The position numbers and the translations under genes are program-made. A DNA stretch of 47,770 nt. It comes from CAYWMP01 sp964459445. Lineage in GTDB: Bacteria; Desulfobacterota; DSM-4660; Desulfatiglandales; HGW-15. Shown piece after piece: positions 1-7,896 of this stretch. Below the pieces are notes generated by a model. That model was not told the origin of the DNA and ran no database searches. It saw nothing but the letters and a program-made list of their open reading frames with translations. How positions within the stretch are numbered: the stretch's first letter is position 1; every line of letters starts with the position of its first letter. Where the stretch lies: NCBI GenBank assembly GCA_964459445.1, contig CAYWMP010000019.1, positions 1-47,770 on the forward strand. The letters are read 5' to 3'.

Positions 1-1469
1 TCGATGACGGTTTCGGGATCAAAGATAACCAGATCGGCAACATACCCGGGTTTTATCAGACCGCGATCCTTGAGCCTGAGTCGCTTTGCTGCCAATCCGG
101 TCATCTTGCGGATGGCTTCCTCAAAAGATAGCACGCCTTGCTCGCGAACATACCGTCCCAGTATTCTCGGAAAAGTTCCGTAACTGCGGGGATGGGGCAA
201 CCCTTTGGACATCGGCCCATCGACTGCGAAACCCATGCCGTCCGTGCCAAAGATCATCGCAGGGTGTTTCATCTCTTGTTTTCGGTTTTCTTCCGACATG
301 CCGAATAGGACAATACTTATCTTAAGTTCAGCATCTAATAGGGCATCAAAGATCCATTCATAGGGCGTCTTGCCTTCATCTTCGGCCAGATCCGATACGT
401 ATCGACCCTGGTATTTCGGCCGCTTCAATGAACCGTTGATTAGCACTGAATGCCACTCTATGTCCTTTGACAGTCCCTGTTTCCTCATATCATTCATCAT
501 GGTTGAGCGTGAGTCCGGATCATAGAGCCGCATGAGAGTGGCTTCTTTTCCACCTTCAAGGACCCATTCGGGAAGCATGGCAGCGAGCCCGGTGCTCCCC
601 GCGGTGTAGGGGTACATATCAGCGGCCACGTCCACACGTTCTGCCAAGGCCTCTTCAATGAGCTTTAGTGCTTCTGCCGATTGGAACCAATTCTTTCGGC
701 CGGAAGCCTTGAAATGGCTAATCTCAACAGGCGCCCCCGTATACCGCCCGATTTGTATAGCCTCGTTCACTGCATCTAAAAGCGTGTCGGATTCTCCCCG
801 AATATGACTGAAGTAAAACCCCTTCCGTTTTCCAATGACTTTGGTGAGTTCGGTCAGCTCCTCTTTATCGGCATAGGAACCGGGTGGGTAAATGAGTCCC
901 GTGCTGATACCAATCGCTCCCTCTTGAAGTGCTTTTATTACCTCCGACTGCATGCGTTCCATCTGCTCGGGGTTGGCCCTCCCCGCGCCAAACTCCATCA
1001 CACTTGCCCTTATCGTGCCCTGTCCCACCAAGGGCGCCACGTTGATCGATACACCTTGACCGGTCAGGAAATTCAGGTAATCGGCAAACGTGGACCACTT
1101 CTCCCAGGGCAGGTTTGCCCCCAGGCCGCCGATGAGCCCGGTCAGGCCTGCAATGACCTCTTCCCGATTATGATCAAACAGGGGAGCGGGGGACAATCCA
1201 CATTGACCAACCACGGCCGTGGTGATGCCTTGATGAACCAAACTGTCGGCAGTAGGGAGGAGGGGCAAGGAGAAATCCGCATGAGAGTGCATATCAATGA
1301 AGCCGGGACTGATGGCGCAGCCTGTTGCATCGATAACGCACGTGTTTTTATCTTTCTCCATTTGGCCGATATTTTTGATTGTTCCACCTTGTATGAAGAT
1401 GTCCGCTGCAAATGGGCCACTTCCGGTTCCATCAAAGATCTTGCCGTTCGTTATGGTTATCTCATTCAA
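1..1469 (-). CDS. N-acyl-D-amino-acid deacylase (D-aminoacylase), 3' end cut by window edge
   Basis: Amidohydrolase-superfamily enzyme expected to hydrolyse N-acyl-D-amino acids to D-amino acid plus carboxylate in the cytoplasm. I translated the minus strand and it stays open from the start to base 1, giving about 489 codons; family members are near 500-530 residues, so only a short C-terminus is missing. Seen: N-terminal ITNGKIFDGTG, metal-binding MHSHAD (H61, H63), the VVGQCG segment with C90 where D-aminoacylases carry a metal-ligand cysteine, the FSHIRGES segment, and a late GTDGMG aspartate. The start is a TTG at 1469 preceded by GGAGG 6-7 nt upstream; the nearby ATG (1465) hits a stop at once. 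It is monocistronic as far as visible. Fairly sure of the family; the exact acyl and amino-acid specificity is not readable. Confidence 0.88.
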   Translation of the reverse strand, partial: MNEITITNGKIFDGTGSGPFAADIFIQGGTIKNIGQMEKDKNTCVIDATGCAISPGFIDMHSHADFSLPLLPTADSLVHQGITTAVVGQCGLSPAPLFDHNREEVIAGLTGLIGGLGANLPWEKWSTFADYLNFLTGQGVSINVAPLVGQGTIRASVMEFGAGRANPEQMERMQSEVIKALQEGAIGISTGLIYPPGSYADKEELTELTKVIGKRKGFYFSHIRGESDTLLDAVNEAIQIGRYTGAPVEISHFKASGRKNWFQSAEALKLIEEALAERVDVAADMYPYTAGSTGLAAMLPEWVLEGGKEATLMRLYDPDSRSTMMNDMRKQGLSKDIEWHSVLINGSLKRPKYQGRYVSDLAEDEGKTPYEWIFDALLDAELKISIVLFGMSEENRKQEMKHPAMIFGTDGMGFAVDGPMSKGLPHPRSYGTFPRILGRYVREQGVLSFEEAIRKMTGLAAKRLRLKDRGLIKPGYVADLVIFDPETVI

Positions 1470-1596
1470 GCTGTCCCTCCATGTAAATTAAAAAATAAGA
1501 AACATCTCCAAAATCAGTTGAAGTAATCAGCACGAACTAATGAGCTAACTCCCTTATTATTAATGTAAAACATGTAAATAGTTTAACCGCAGACTA

Positions 1597-1850
1597 GCCC
1601 GCCAGAAGTAAGGCGGGCAAGCGCAGACTTTTAGTTCGGCCGACTTGGCCGAACTAAAGTTTTCATGCCCTACGGGCAACACCCTCGCGAAGCGATTGGC
1701 ATTTTTTGCCTCCGCAAGCCTGTCTCGCCTTAGCGGAATGCGGCGGCGGGTCGCGGAGGCAAAAGGTCTCTGCCTGCCGGGCCATAGCTTTAGCGACGGC
1801 CGGTGTCAGTCGAGCGATCCTGAGCGAAGTCGAAGGAGAGCGGGCGGCAA
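1597..1850. repeat. Cluster of palindromic REP-like repeats in a gene-free stretch (1470-2091)
   Basis: The 620 bases between the D-aminoacylase start and the toxin gene hold no gene I can support. Stacked palindromes are visible: GCCCGCC-N8-GGCGGGC (1597-1618); a 12-bp perfect stem TTTAGTTCGGCC/GGCCGAACTAAA with 5-nt loop (1630-1658); long-range arms TTTTGCCTCCGC/GCGGAGGCAAAA (1704-1715 and 1753-1764); and a GATCCTGAGCGAAGTCGAAG segment (about 1817-1836) of a kind that recurs as dispersed repeats in many environmental genomes. Base composition jumps to GC-rich within the cluster and back to AT-rich after 1850. Probably nested mobile palindromes rather than a regulatory region. Confidence 0.7.
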
Positions 1851-2091
1851 ATAAAATACTCGGCTTAGATAGTTTATACACTGTAGATTCGAATCAATTT
1901 TGCCAACTAAATTGGCGAAGAACCAAAAATAAACAATACCCCCTTTGACTCCCCTCTTTAAGGGGAGGACCTGTTTCACAATTTCTCAAAGGGATAAAAG
2001 CGATGTCGTGTGGCAATAGCCTAATATATGGATTGATAGCAGACTCTGAAGAATTGGCTATTTAGAGGGGTTTTGAAATCAGGTCTCCCGC

Positions 2092-2469
2092 TTAAGCTTG
2101 GATAATGGAAATACGATAGCGCTTCAAATGAGTATCTCGGGTTATAAGCGTCAAGCCTTCCGCTTTTGCCTGCGCAACAAGCATTCGGTCGAAAGGGTCC
2201 CTGTGATGCGAAGACAAGTCTCCCACTTTATAAGCGTGATCGGCTGTGATATCCAGCATCTCGAAGGGCTGTTCATCAAGCACTTTGCGGAAATTACGAG
2301 GGACTTTAAGTTTGCCCAGAGCCTGTTTTATCCTAATCTCCCAAATAACTACCGCGCTGATCAACACAACGTTTTGTGGGTTGGCTATGGCTGCCCTTGC
2401 TTTCTCAGACAGGGTCGGTTGATCATCTAGCCACCACAGAAGTGCATGGGTATCGAGAAGCAAATTCAT
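2092..2469 (-). CDS. VapC-family PIN-domain toxin
   Basis: 125-residue PIN-domain ribonuclease, the usual length for VapC toxins, which cleave RNA with Mg2+ until neutralised by the partner antitoxin. Seen: N-terminal LLLDTHALLWW with the first acidic residue D6, the central VVIWEIRIKQALGKL with its glutamate, and the C-terminal HHRDPFDRMLVAQA and TLITRD aspartates that complete the acidic centre. Its ATG overlaps the antitoxin stop by one base (TAATG), typical translational coupling. The subtype with HRDPFDRML normally pairs with a Phd/YefM-type antitoxin, as here. All catalytic acidic positions are present, so it is probably active. Confidence 0.92.
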   Translation of the reverse strand: MNLLLDTHALLWWLDDQPTLSEKARAAIANPQNVVLISAVVIWEIRIKQALGKLKVPRNFRKVLDEQPFEMLDITADHAYKVGDLSSHHRDPFDRMLVAQAKAEGLTLITRDTHLKRYRISIIQA

Positions 2470-2705
2470 TAGTCAATTATGCCAAATGCTTTGGCTATAT
2501 CCTCAGGCAGTTCATCAAAGTCCTTTGCGATCTTGATTTTGCCGCGCAGAGCTCCCGGCTGTCGCGGTTTATCATTTCCCTCGTAGCGCACAAGTTTTGC
2601 CACGGGTTTGCCCGCTTTACCTATTATGACTTCCTTGCCTGCCAAAACTTTCTCGATGAGAGCAGAAAGTTGAGCCTTTGCCTGTGATATATTCGTTACA
2701 TACAA
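2469..2705 (-). CDS. Phd/YefM-type antitoxin
   Basis: 78-residue antitoxin preceding the PIN toxin. Seen: the Phd/YefM N-terminal pattern NISQAKAQLSALIEKV followed by GKEVIIGKAGKPVAKLV, the DNA-binding fold of this family, then a short acidic toxin-binding tail (DFDELPEDIAKAFGIID). The only well-placed ribosome site (GGAGGTG, 6 nt upstream) points to a TTG start at 2705; starting at 2756 would add residues unlike the family and run through the promoter. Expected to bind its own promoter and repress the pair, with the toxin as co-repressor. Confidence 0.88.
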   Translation of the reverse strand: MYVTNISQAKAQLSALIEKVLAGKEVIIGKAGKPVAKLVRYEGNDKPRQPGALRGKIKIAKDFDELPEDIAKAFGIID

Positions 2706-2760
2706 TGTTATCACCTCCAATATATATAGTCTGACCAGACCAGACCAGAAAGTCAAGCGT
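2706..2760 (-). promoter_or_regulatory. Promoter/operator of the toxin-antitoxin pair
   Basis: Immediately upstream of the antitoxin start, read on the minus strand: TTGACT, then a tandem TCTGG repeat array (TCTGGTCTGGTCTGGTCAGA), then an AT-rich TATATATA, then the ribosome site. The repeated 5-bp unit overlapping the presumed promoter is a reasonable autoregulatory operator. The spacing between TTGACT and the TATATA box is long, so the true -35 may lie inside the repeats. Confidence 0.5.
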
Positions 2761-2975
2761 TAAAATCGCTGTGCGATTTTATAAAGTGAGGCATCGCAAT
2801 CTCGATAAAGGAATATATCCTAATATTCAAATTATACGCTATCATAATAAGTGGAAAAAGATGTTATTGATACTTAAGCAGTCACCCTTGCTGATAGACT
2901 ATGAATACCTATTTTACTGGTATAGGTTTAGAAGCATCACAATGATCTGGTAATTTCTATAAAGGAGGGCAATTT

Positions 2976-3413
2976 ATGAAATGGATAACGCGATCACATG
3001 TCCATGTCGACCGGGTGGCCTGTCCATGGCTCTTACAGAGGTTTGTAGATTCTGAAGCGGAGTTTCTTTTCGTCCCGAAAAGCCTAGTCAATGAGATAGC
3101 CGAGATGGAAGGAGCTGTACCTTTTGACACACCAGGTGCTGAACTGGGTCATAGGGAAGGGTTGTGCACCTTTGATGCTATTATTGAGAAGTATGATCTT
3201 GTTGATAAGGCCTTATTAAGGATGGCAAAGATTGTCAATGCTGCAGACACCGACAAGCTGGACAATGACCCTATTGCAGCCGGGCTTGAGGCCATTGCGG
3301 TAGGCTATAGCCTTCGATATCCCAATGACAAAGAGAACCTGAAACACCAATTTCAAGTCTACGATTCGCTATATGCATGGTGCCGCTTACAAGTTGCGGC
3401 TGAGACCAAGTAG
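2976..3413 (+). CDS. ChrB-like (chromate resistance C-terminal domain) protein
   Basis: 145-residue soluble protein matching the stand-alone C-terminal domain of chromate-resistance protein ChrB. Seen: N-terminal TRSHVHVDRVACPWLLQRFV with the conserved His, Asp and Cys-Pro-Trp residues, PFDTPGAELGHREGLCTFD in the middle, and a helical C-terminus. AAGGAGGG lies 6-7 nt before the ATG. Stand-alone members of this family are widespread and not always tied to chromate; no chromate transporter (ChrA) is adjacent, so a resistance role is not shown. Family assignment is fairly sure; function is not. Confidence 0.8.
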   Translation: MKWITRSHVHVDRVACPWLLQRFVDSEAEFLFVPKSLVNEIAEMEGAVPFDTPGAELGHREGLCTFDAIIEKYDLVDKALLRMAKIVNAADTDKLDNDPIAAGLEAIAVGYSLRYPNDKENLKHQFQVYDSLYAWCRLQVAAETK

Positions 3414-3586
3414 TCTTCACGCTTGAACTATCAAGTAGAATATGCCCTCAAGAGATGGCTTCATACCTTCATCTGCTCATCTCAGGCCCAATAAGGTATT
3501 CCATTAACAAAAATACACATCGATAGATGATCATTTGGGATGTTCTTCACCACCATTATTAATACAGGTATCTTTTAGACGCGATG

Positions 3587-3882
3587 GACAGGAATGACAG
3601 GATTTATTATCTCGCAGAGATCCCAGAGTAATCAAAGTTATTATGATTAGCATCAGTCAATTTGGAGGAATCACTTAAAAGCTCCATGTGGAGTTCCTGG
3701 CTGAAAAGAATAAGATAGCTTTTTCTTGTCAGTCAGGAACTCCAAATTGCTTCCGATAAATCATTATCGGAAGTCCGCCTTGCGGGGTGCTTTAGTGCGA
3801 TCCTAGGATTTAACTTCTATGGTTTCTCAGAGGTCTTTAAGTAGACAGGCCAACCGGTGATTATTGATCCTGTTATCCTGTC
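3587..3882. repeat. Inverted-repeat-bounded element reaching into the cyclase stop codon
   Basis: A degenerate inverted repeat bounds this stretch: GACAGGAATGACAGGATTTA (from 3587) against the reverse complement of 3859-3882, which reads GACAGGATAACAGGATCAAT. The right arm contains the last codons and the stop of the minus-strand cyclase (3873), so that gene's C-terminal LTG-stop is supplied by the repeat. There is no ORF inside. The rest of the 3414-3872 gap holds two hairpins (separate entry). A non-autonomous mobile element is likely, but terminal duplications are not evident. Confidence 0.45.
3690..3772. terminator. Two strong hairpins in the gap between the ChrB-like gene and the cyclase
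   Basis: First, GGAGTTCCTGGCTG (3690-3703) pairs with CAGTCAGGAACTCC (3730-3743), 14 bp with one mismatch, closed by an inner A-rich/T-rich pairing. Second, TTCCGATAA-ATCA-TTATCGGAA (3751-3772) is a perfect 9-bp stem. The stretch lies between convergent genes, so one or both may end transcription, but neither is followed by a clean T-run; a repeat origin is the alternative. Confidence 0.45.
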
Positions 3883-5201
3883 AAATTCTTTTCTTGTAGT
3901 TCACTCTTTTCACCATAAGTGATTTGGTGGACTTCGACGGGATTTTTGAAATTTTTCAACTGCACTTTCCCAAGGGATGTCGAAGAATGGGTGTTTCCGA
4001 TACGGCGCGCGGTTTCTTCAACCACCAAAATCTGACCGCCCTCGGCGTAATCGGATAGCCTTGCCGCCATGATGGTGACGGGTCCTGAGGCCGTGAAAGT
4101 CCATCGATCTCCACCAGAGCCGCTCATCTTTGTTGAGCCGAGATAGACCTCACCGGAGCTGATGCCGATGTTGACCTGTATGGGAAACAGATTCGTGTCT
4201 CCCGTCTCCAGGACCTCCTGGCAACGCAGCTGTATTTCCCTGGCGGCCTTCACCGCATTTAGTGCATGTCCGGCTGGATCGGAGCTAAGGAAAATAACCA
4301 TCATGCCATCCCCTGCCATCTCATTGATGTCCCCACCATTTTTCTGGATCAGATCGAAAAAAATTGAAAAATAAGATTCAATGACCTGGTTGAGTCTGTC
4401 TGCGGGATACTTTTGAAGTAAGATCGTAAAACCTTCGATATCGAGGAAGAGCACGCTCGCGTCCTGGATATACCTGTCTAATAATGCCTTTTCGGGATCT
4501 TTTTCAATAATGCTCCTTGCCGTCTCCGGCACAAAATTCCCCATGACGGTCTTTATTTTATCCAGTCTCTCCTTTTCCTGAATCACTTCTTTGTGGGCCG
4601 TGTCCAGAACTGCCATGGCCTGTTCTCTTTCAAGGACGAAAAAACGTAGCAGGACATAGGCAATGATGGAAACACCACCCAGGTTCATCACGAAAAACAA
4701 CACGCTGACGGTAGAAGGGATATTGACGGCGTGTGTTGCCATCGCGCTGTCGTACACACCCGAAATGATCATGAGAAACAAATAGGCAAAAAACCAGGGC
4801 AGGGCTCTGCTCACCCGTGTAAACATCAAAGCGCCGATGGGTGATAGGATGGCCCAGATCATCACTGCACTGGAGGCGGCAAATCCACCCAGACTATATT
4901 GGAGCAGGAAAGGAAGAATGAGGATAAAAAAGAGTTGGACAAAACAAAAGAGGCCGTAACGCTTCGTCCGAAAGAATACATAAATGCTGCATCCGGACAA
5001 TAGGGAATAGCTCAGTGGTATAAGGCCGGCAGTTGTTAACCCTAAGGCAAGATAAGATATTCCCCAAAATATGCCGGCTATACAGTATATGGAAGCCAGG
5101 AAGATAAGGATTGCTTTGCGGAGTCGCCATTCATTCGAGTCCGCGGGAAGGCTGCCGGCACCGGCCAATCGGTAGATCCAATGTTGTATCGTCTTTTTCA
5201 T
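3873..5201 (-). CDS. Membrane-anchored class III adenylate/guanylate cyclase
   Basis: 442 residues: about six hydrophobic segments (roughly 28-190), a coiled linker (about 190-235), then a class III nucleotide cyclase domain (about 240-430). Seen: metal-binding aspartates in SVLFLDIEGFT and in NEMAGDGMMVIF, and the late ARL arginine. Odd: the position that is Lys in typical adenylate cyclases (before the GD loop) is Asn (INEMAGDG), and the usual Asn of the GDxVNxAARL motif is replaced (GPVTIMAARL). The product nucleotide, or activity itself, is therefore uncertain. No partner genes are adjacent. The C-terminal codons fall in a repeat arm (see 3587-3882). Confidence 0.85.
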   Translation of the reverse strand: MKKTIQHWIYRLAGAGSLPADSNEWRLRKAILIFLASIYCIAGIFWGISYLALGLTTAGLIPLSYSLLSGCSIYVFFRTKRYGLFCFVQLFFILILPFLLQYSLGGFAASSAVMIWAILSPIGALMFTRVSRALPWFFAYLFLMIISGVYDSAMATHAVNIPSTVSVLFFVMNLGGVSIIAYVLLRFFVLEREQAMAVLDTAHKEVIQEKERLDKIKTVMGNFVPETARSIIEKDPEKALLDRYIQDASVLFLDIEGFTILLQKYPADRLNQVIESYFSIFFDLIQKNGGDINEMAGDGMMVIFLSSDPAGHALNAVKAAREIQLRCQEVLETGDTNLFPIQVNIGISSGEVYLGSTKMSGSGGDRWTFTASGPVTIMAARLSDYAEGGQILVVEETARRIGNTHSSTSLGKVQLKNFKNPVEVHQITYGEKSELQEKNLTG

Positions 5202-5674
5202 TGTTATTTGGCTTTTTATAACAACCTATATAGCTGTGCGCATAGGTGTTGGGTAAAATCAGGTATAATATTTTAGATACCGAAACACTCTAATGGTTTC
5301 AATCTAACACAATCTCCCTCGATTTATTAAACAGGTTTTTCATTTGATGGGTGGGAAGGGAACCCAATTGATCAGACTCGATTGATTCTAAAGTCAGAAT
5401 TTGAAAGGAAATTGCGGCGCTCCAGGCCGTATCAACGGCAGGGGTTTTCGAGAATATGATTGAGGGAAATCGAAATTATTCAACAAATTCAAATTTGCAC
5501 TCATTTACCTTGACGTTTTGATACATTCATAAGAAATCGAGCACCCCTCTCGTTTTGAACAAAATTCGATCTGCTTGGCCCATCCCCAAGGAACCGCTAA
5601 AAAAGGGGGCTGTCTCACCCCATACGTCTGCAAACATTAAATAGGTTTGTATCGACAAACACACATGAGAAAAT
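5202..5674. other. Gene-free stretch
   Basis: About 470 AT-rich bases upstream of the cyclase and downstream of the lipoprotein gene. No ORF with a credible ribosome site, no RNA gene and no strong palindrome was seen. It should contain the cyclase promoter, but I cannot point to one with confidence. Confidence 0.5.
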
Positions 5675-6769
5675 TTATCTGCCAATGGGCAAAGTCAGGA
5701 GAGGCACGAGCCTTTCTTTGCTACCAGCTTGCAAGGCAAAGAGTTGTGTCAGCAGGGAAAAGGTTGACTTGGATTTGAGGTCGGAATCATCAATGTAGAA
5801 CCAACTTCCTCGGTAGCGCACAGCCACTGCAGCTTGAACCGGCAAAGAGGACTGGGAACGAACTCTAAGAAGTTCTCCCGTGACCTCGCTCCATTCAAAG
5901 GGTTGCCCTGTCTCGTCTCTGGTTATCGTTGCTTTTCCAGTTTCTAAGTCATGCCCAGGTATCTCAACAGACTGGGAAAGGAAGAACAAAATGCCAAGCA
6001 AAGAGCGAGGCTCCACCATCAGGTTCTCCAAATCCTTCTTTCCCTTGTGTTCGATCATTGGGTAACTTAGGGGATAATGCTTCTTATTCTTCGCAAGCCC
6101 CAGGATCTCAGCAAGTTCGTTCGTTTCCGCAAACTGCCATGCCTTTTCCGTAGTCAGGAGAACTATCCTTGGTGGGCGCTCCCCTGATGGGAAGGTTTCA
6201 TAGATGAGATCAAGGGCCTTGCGCTTCTGTAGGTCTCTCATCAGATCGATAGCTCTCGAGAAGTCCTGATATTCAGGTACACCCGCTGGTGTTGGCCCGC
6301 TGGCTCTTACAGCGTTTTCCACATCATTCATCCGTTGGACGCACAACCGAAACACGCGTTTGAGTCTCCAGCCAGATTTATTAAGAAGCATTATTGTGTC
6401 CAGACTGAGAGGAGATAAGAAGCGCTGAACAAAATCCTCCCCATGCAAAGGTGAGTACGTGACGGTTGGTTGTGTGGAGTAGAGAGCTCTCCCTCCGATA
6501 TTGAATACGTTAGCGGCCTTTTTTTTTAATTCTCCGCCGCCCTCTACCTCGGCTTCCAAAGTAAACTGTGTCGAGATGCTGGCAACATCCAAGAAAATAG
6601 GCGTGTCACGATACCTTAGTCTTACTAAGTTGAGCAGCTGCTGCTCATCATTAGTTTGTTGGAGCGCCGCATTATAATTGATCCGCTCATTTTTAAGCGC
6701 AGAAGGCCCAATGGAGGCACAGCCTCCAACGGTCAACACTGCCCAAATAATTAATATGACTTTCATCAT
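5675..6769 (-). CDS. Exported lipoprotein of unknown function
   Basis: 364 residues. It begins with a hydrophobic signal ending in a lipobox (TVGGC, C17), so the mature protein should be lipid-anchored in the envelope. After the cysteine there is a conserved-looking region, NERINYNAALQQTNDEQ then LLNLVRLRYRDTPIFLDV; I recall this pattern from uncharacterised proteobacterial proteins but know of no assigned function. The remainder is soluble, mixed alpha/beta, with no catalytic motif I recognise. The ribosome site GAGGAGGAG sits directly before tandem ATGs, so the second ATG (6766) may be the real start. No operon partner. Confidence 0.75.
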   Translation of the reverse strand: MMKVILIIWAVLTVGGCASIGPSALKNERINYNAALQQTNDEQQLLNLVRLRYRDTPIFLDVASISTQFTLEAEVEGGGELKKKAANVFNIGGRALYSTQPTVTYSPLHGEDFVQRFLSPLSLDTIMLLNKSGWRLKRVFRLCVQRMNDVENAVRASGPTPAGVPEYQDFSRAIDLMRDLQKRKALDLIYETFPSGERPPRIVLLTTEKAWQFAETNELAEILGLAKNKKHYPLSYPMIEHKGKKDLENLMVEPRSLLGILFFLSQSVEIPGHDLETGKATITRDETGQPFEWSEVTGELLRVRSQSSLPVQAAVAVRYRGSWFYIDDSDLKSKSTFSLLTQLFALQAGSKERLVPLLTLPIGR

Positions 6770-7080
6770 TCTCCTCCTCGTGCTCTGCAGAATCCTGCAA
6801 GTGCATTAAGGCGATCAAAACCGACCGCTATCGTCAGTCCATTTCTTGCATCACGTAACACCTGCCCTCATCCGGTAACGAGAGATCATCCGCCGGCGAG
6901 CAGTAAGATACAGCATACCAGGACCCCGAACCTCCGCTTATTTCCCGAAGTCTTGAGATCAACTAGAATCGCCGGAAATCCGATGGTTGAATCATAAGTC
7001 GATACATAAATGGAGGGGAATGAATAACTGGAGAATTCCCCCACGGGAAAGCACATCTTGGCAACCTTCTTGATAGTTTC
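6770..7080. other. Gene-free stretch
   Basis: Some 310 bases between two minus-strand genes. No coding potential, RNA gene or clear terminator was recognised. It presumably holds the lipoprotein gene's promoter. Confidence 0.45.
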
Positions 7081-7740
7081 TCATGTCTTTGCAGCTCGTA
7101 TTAGTTTCGAAAACAGGCACTTCTCAATGCTCATTATCTGAAACCCCACGCTTTCTAGCACGTGTGTCCAATCATAATTGAGAAATTCCTTCATGTGCCC
7201 TGGTTCAAAGATCTTCAAATATAGGGAAAAGATGAAGCTCTTGACAGGCGCACTTTGCCGTTCATAGTCAACGATATAGAGTTTTCCTTGATTCATTAGA
7301 ACGCGGTATATCTCGCGCAGAATATTCATCATGAGGGAATAGCCCAGTTCGTGCAACCCGAAAGAGACCATTACAATGTCGAACTCCTCATCGGAGAAGT
7401 CCATGTTCGTGGCGTCCATCTGAAGGAGAGAGAGGTTCCTGATGCCTCGATTTCTGATTTTTCTATCCGCCACGGCAAGCATATCCGGTGAAAGATCAAT
7501 CCCTGTGATCTCATTTCTGTGGTTGGCTTCTGCGACGATCAAAGAGCTGTTCGCTGTCCCAACGCATACATCCAGGATGCTCAGAGGCTTGTTTGGAATC
7601 TCTCTTGCAAATGCAAGTCTCGGATTTGACGACCTGTCAAAAATGAAAACCAGATCAAACAGATCGTAAAAGGCGGCCAATAGCTTGAATTTGAGTTTTA
7701 CCGCTCTCACGTAATTTTCATTGTGGATCAAACTTTCCAT
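7081..7740 (-). CDS. Class I SAM-dependent methyltransferase
   Basis: About 219 residues, UbiE/COQ5-like Rossmann methyltransferase. Seen: motif I LSILDVCVGTANSS, the acidic residue after strand 2 in ITGIDLSPDML, an aspartate in LLQMDATNMDF, and the FDIVMVSFGLHEL strand with the usual post-motif arrangement. The substrate is unknown; the hydrophobic loop region and C-terminal DWTHVLESVGFQI resemble enzymes acting on lipophilic small molecules. Start: ATG at 7740 has AAGGA 6 nt upstream. The longer start at 7773 would encode its first residues within the terminal repeat of the adjacent MITE, so I prefer 7740. Confidence 0.82.
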   Translation of the reverse strand: MESLIHNENYVRAVKLKFKLLAAFYDLFDLVFIFDRSSNPRLAFAREIPNKPLSILDVCVGTANSSLIVAEANHRNEITGIDLSPDMLAVADRKIRNRGIRNLSLLQMDATNMDFSDEEFDIVMVSFGLHELGYSLMMNILREIYRVLMNQGKLYIVDYERQSAPVKSFIFSLYLKIFEPGHMKEFLNYDWTHVLESVGFQIMSIEKCLFSKLIRAAKT

Positions 7741-7751
7741 TTTCATTCCTT

Positions 7752-7893
7752 GAGACCTTTGCAAAATGCTCAATTTTGGTCAAGGTCAATGAAGACGAGG
7801 ATTTTAACCACAGGAATACTCGAAGTATTTTGAGGATTAAAATCCGAGTCTGAGGCGGAGATTGAGCAAAAGGGGGCGTTTTGCAAAGGTCTC
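7752..7893. mobile_element. 142-bp MITE-like element
   Basis: Near-perfect terminal inverted repeats: GAGACCTTTGCAAAATGCTC at 7752 and, at 7893 read on the other strand, GAGACCTTTGCAAAACGCCC. The interior is short and non-coding with a small AATCC/GGATT palindrome. The right 45 bases recur at 9657-9701 with 6 mismatches, so the unit is dispersed. No transposase is nearby. The element sits between the TauE gene and the methyltransferase and may carry transcription between them or contribute the methyltransferase promoter. Confidence 0.75.
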
Positions 7894-7896
7894 TCC

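Noticed and set aside
804..1526. 240-residue plus-strand ORF
   Set aside because: It is antisense to the D-aminoacylase gene, which reads continuously on the minus strand with all family motifs. The plus-strand product has no recognisable domain or ribosome site.
2771..2953. 60-residue plus-strand ORF before the ChrB-like gene
   Set aside because: AT-rich, no ribosome site, no family pattern; probably the leader region of the next gene.
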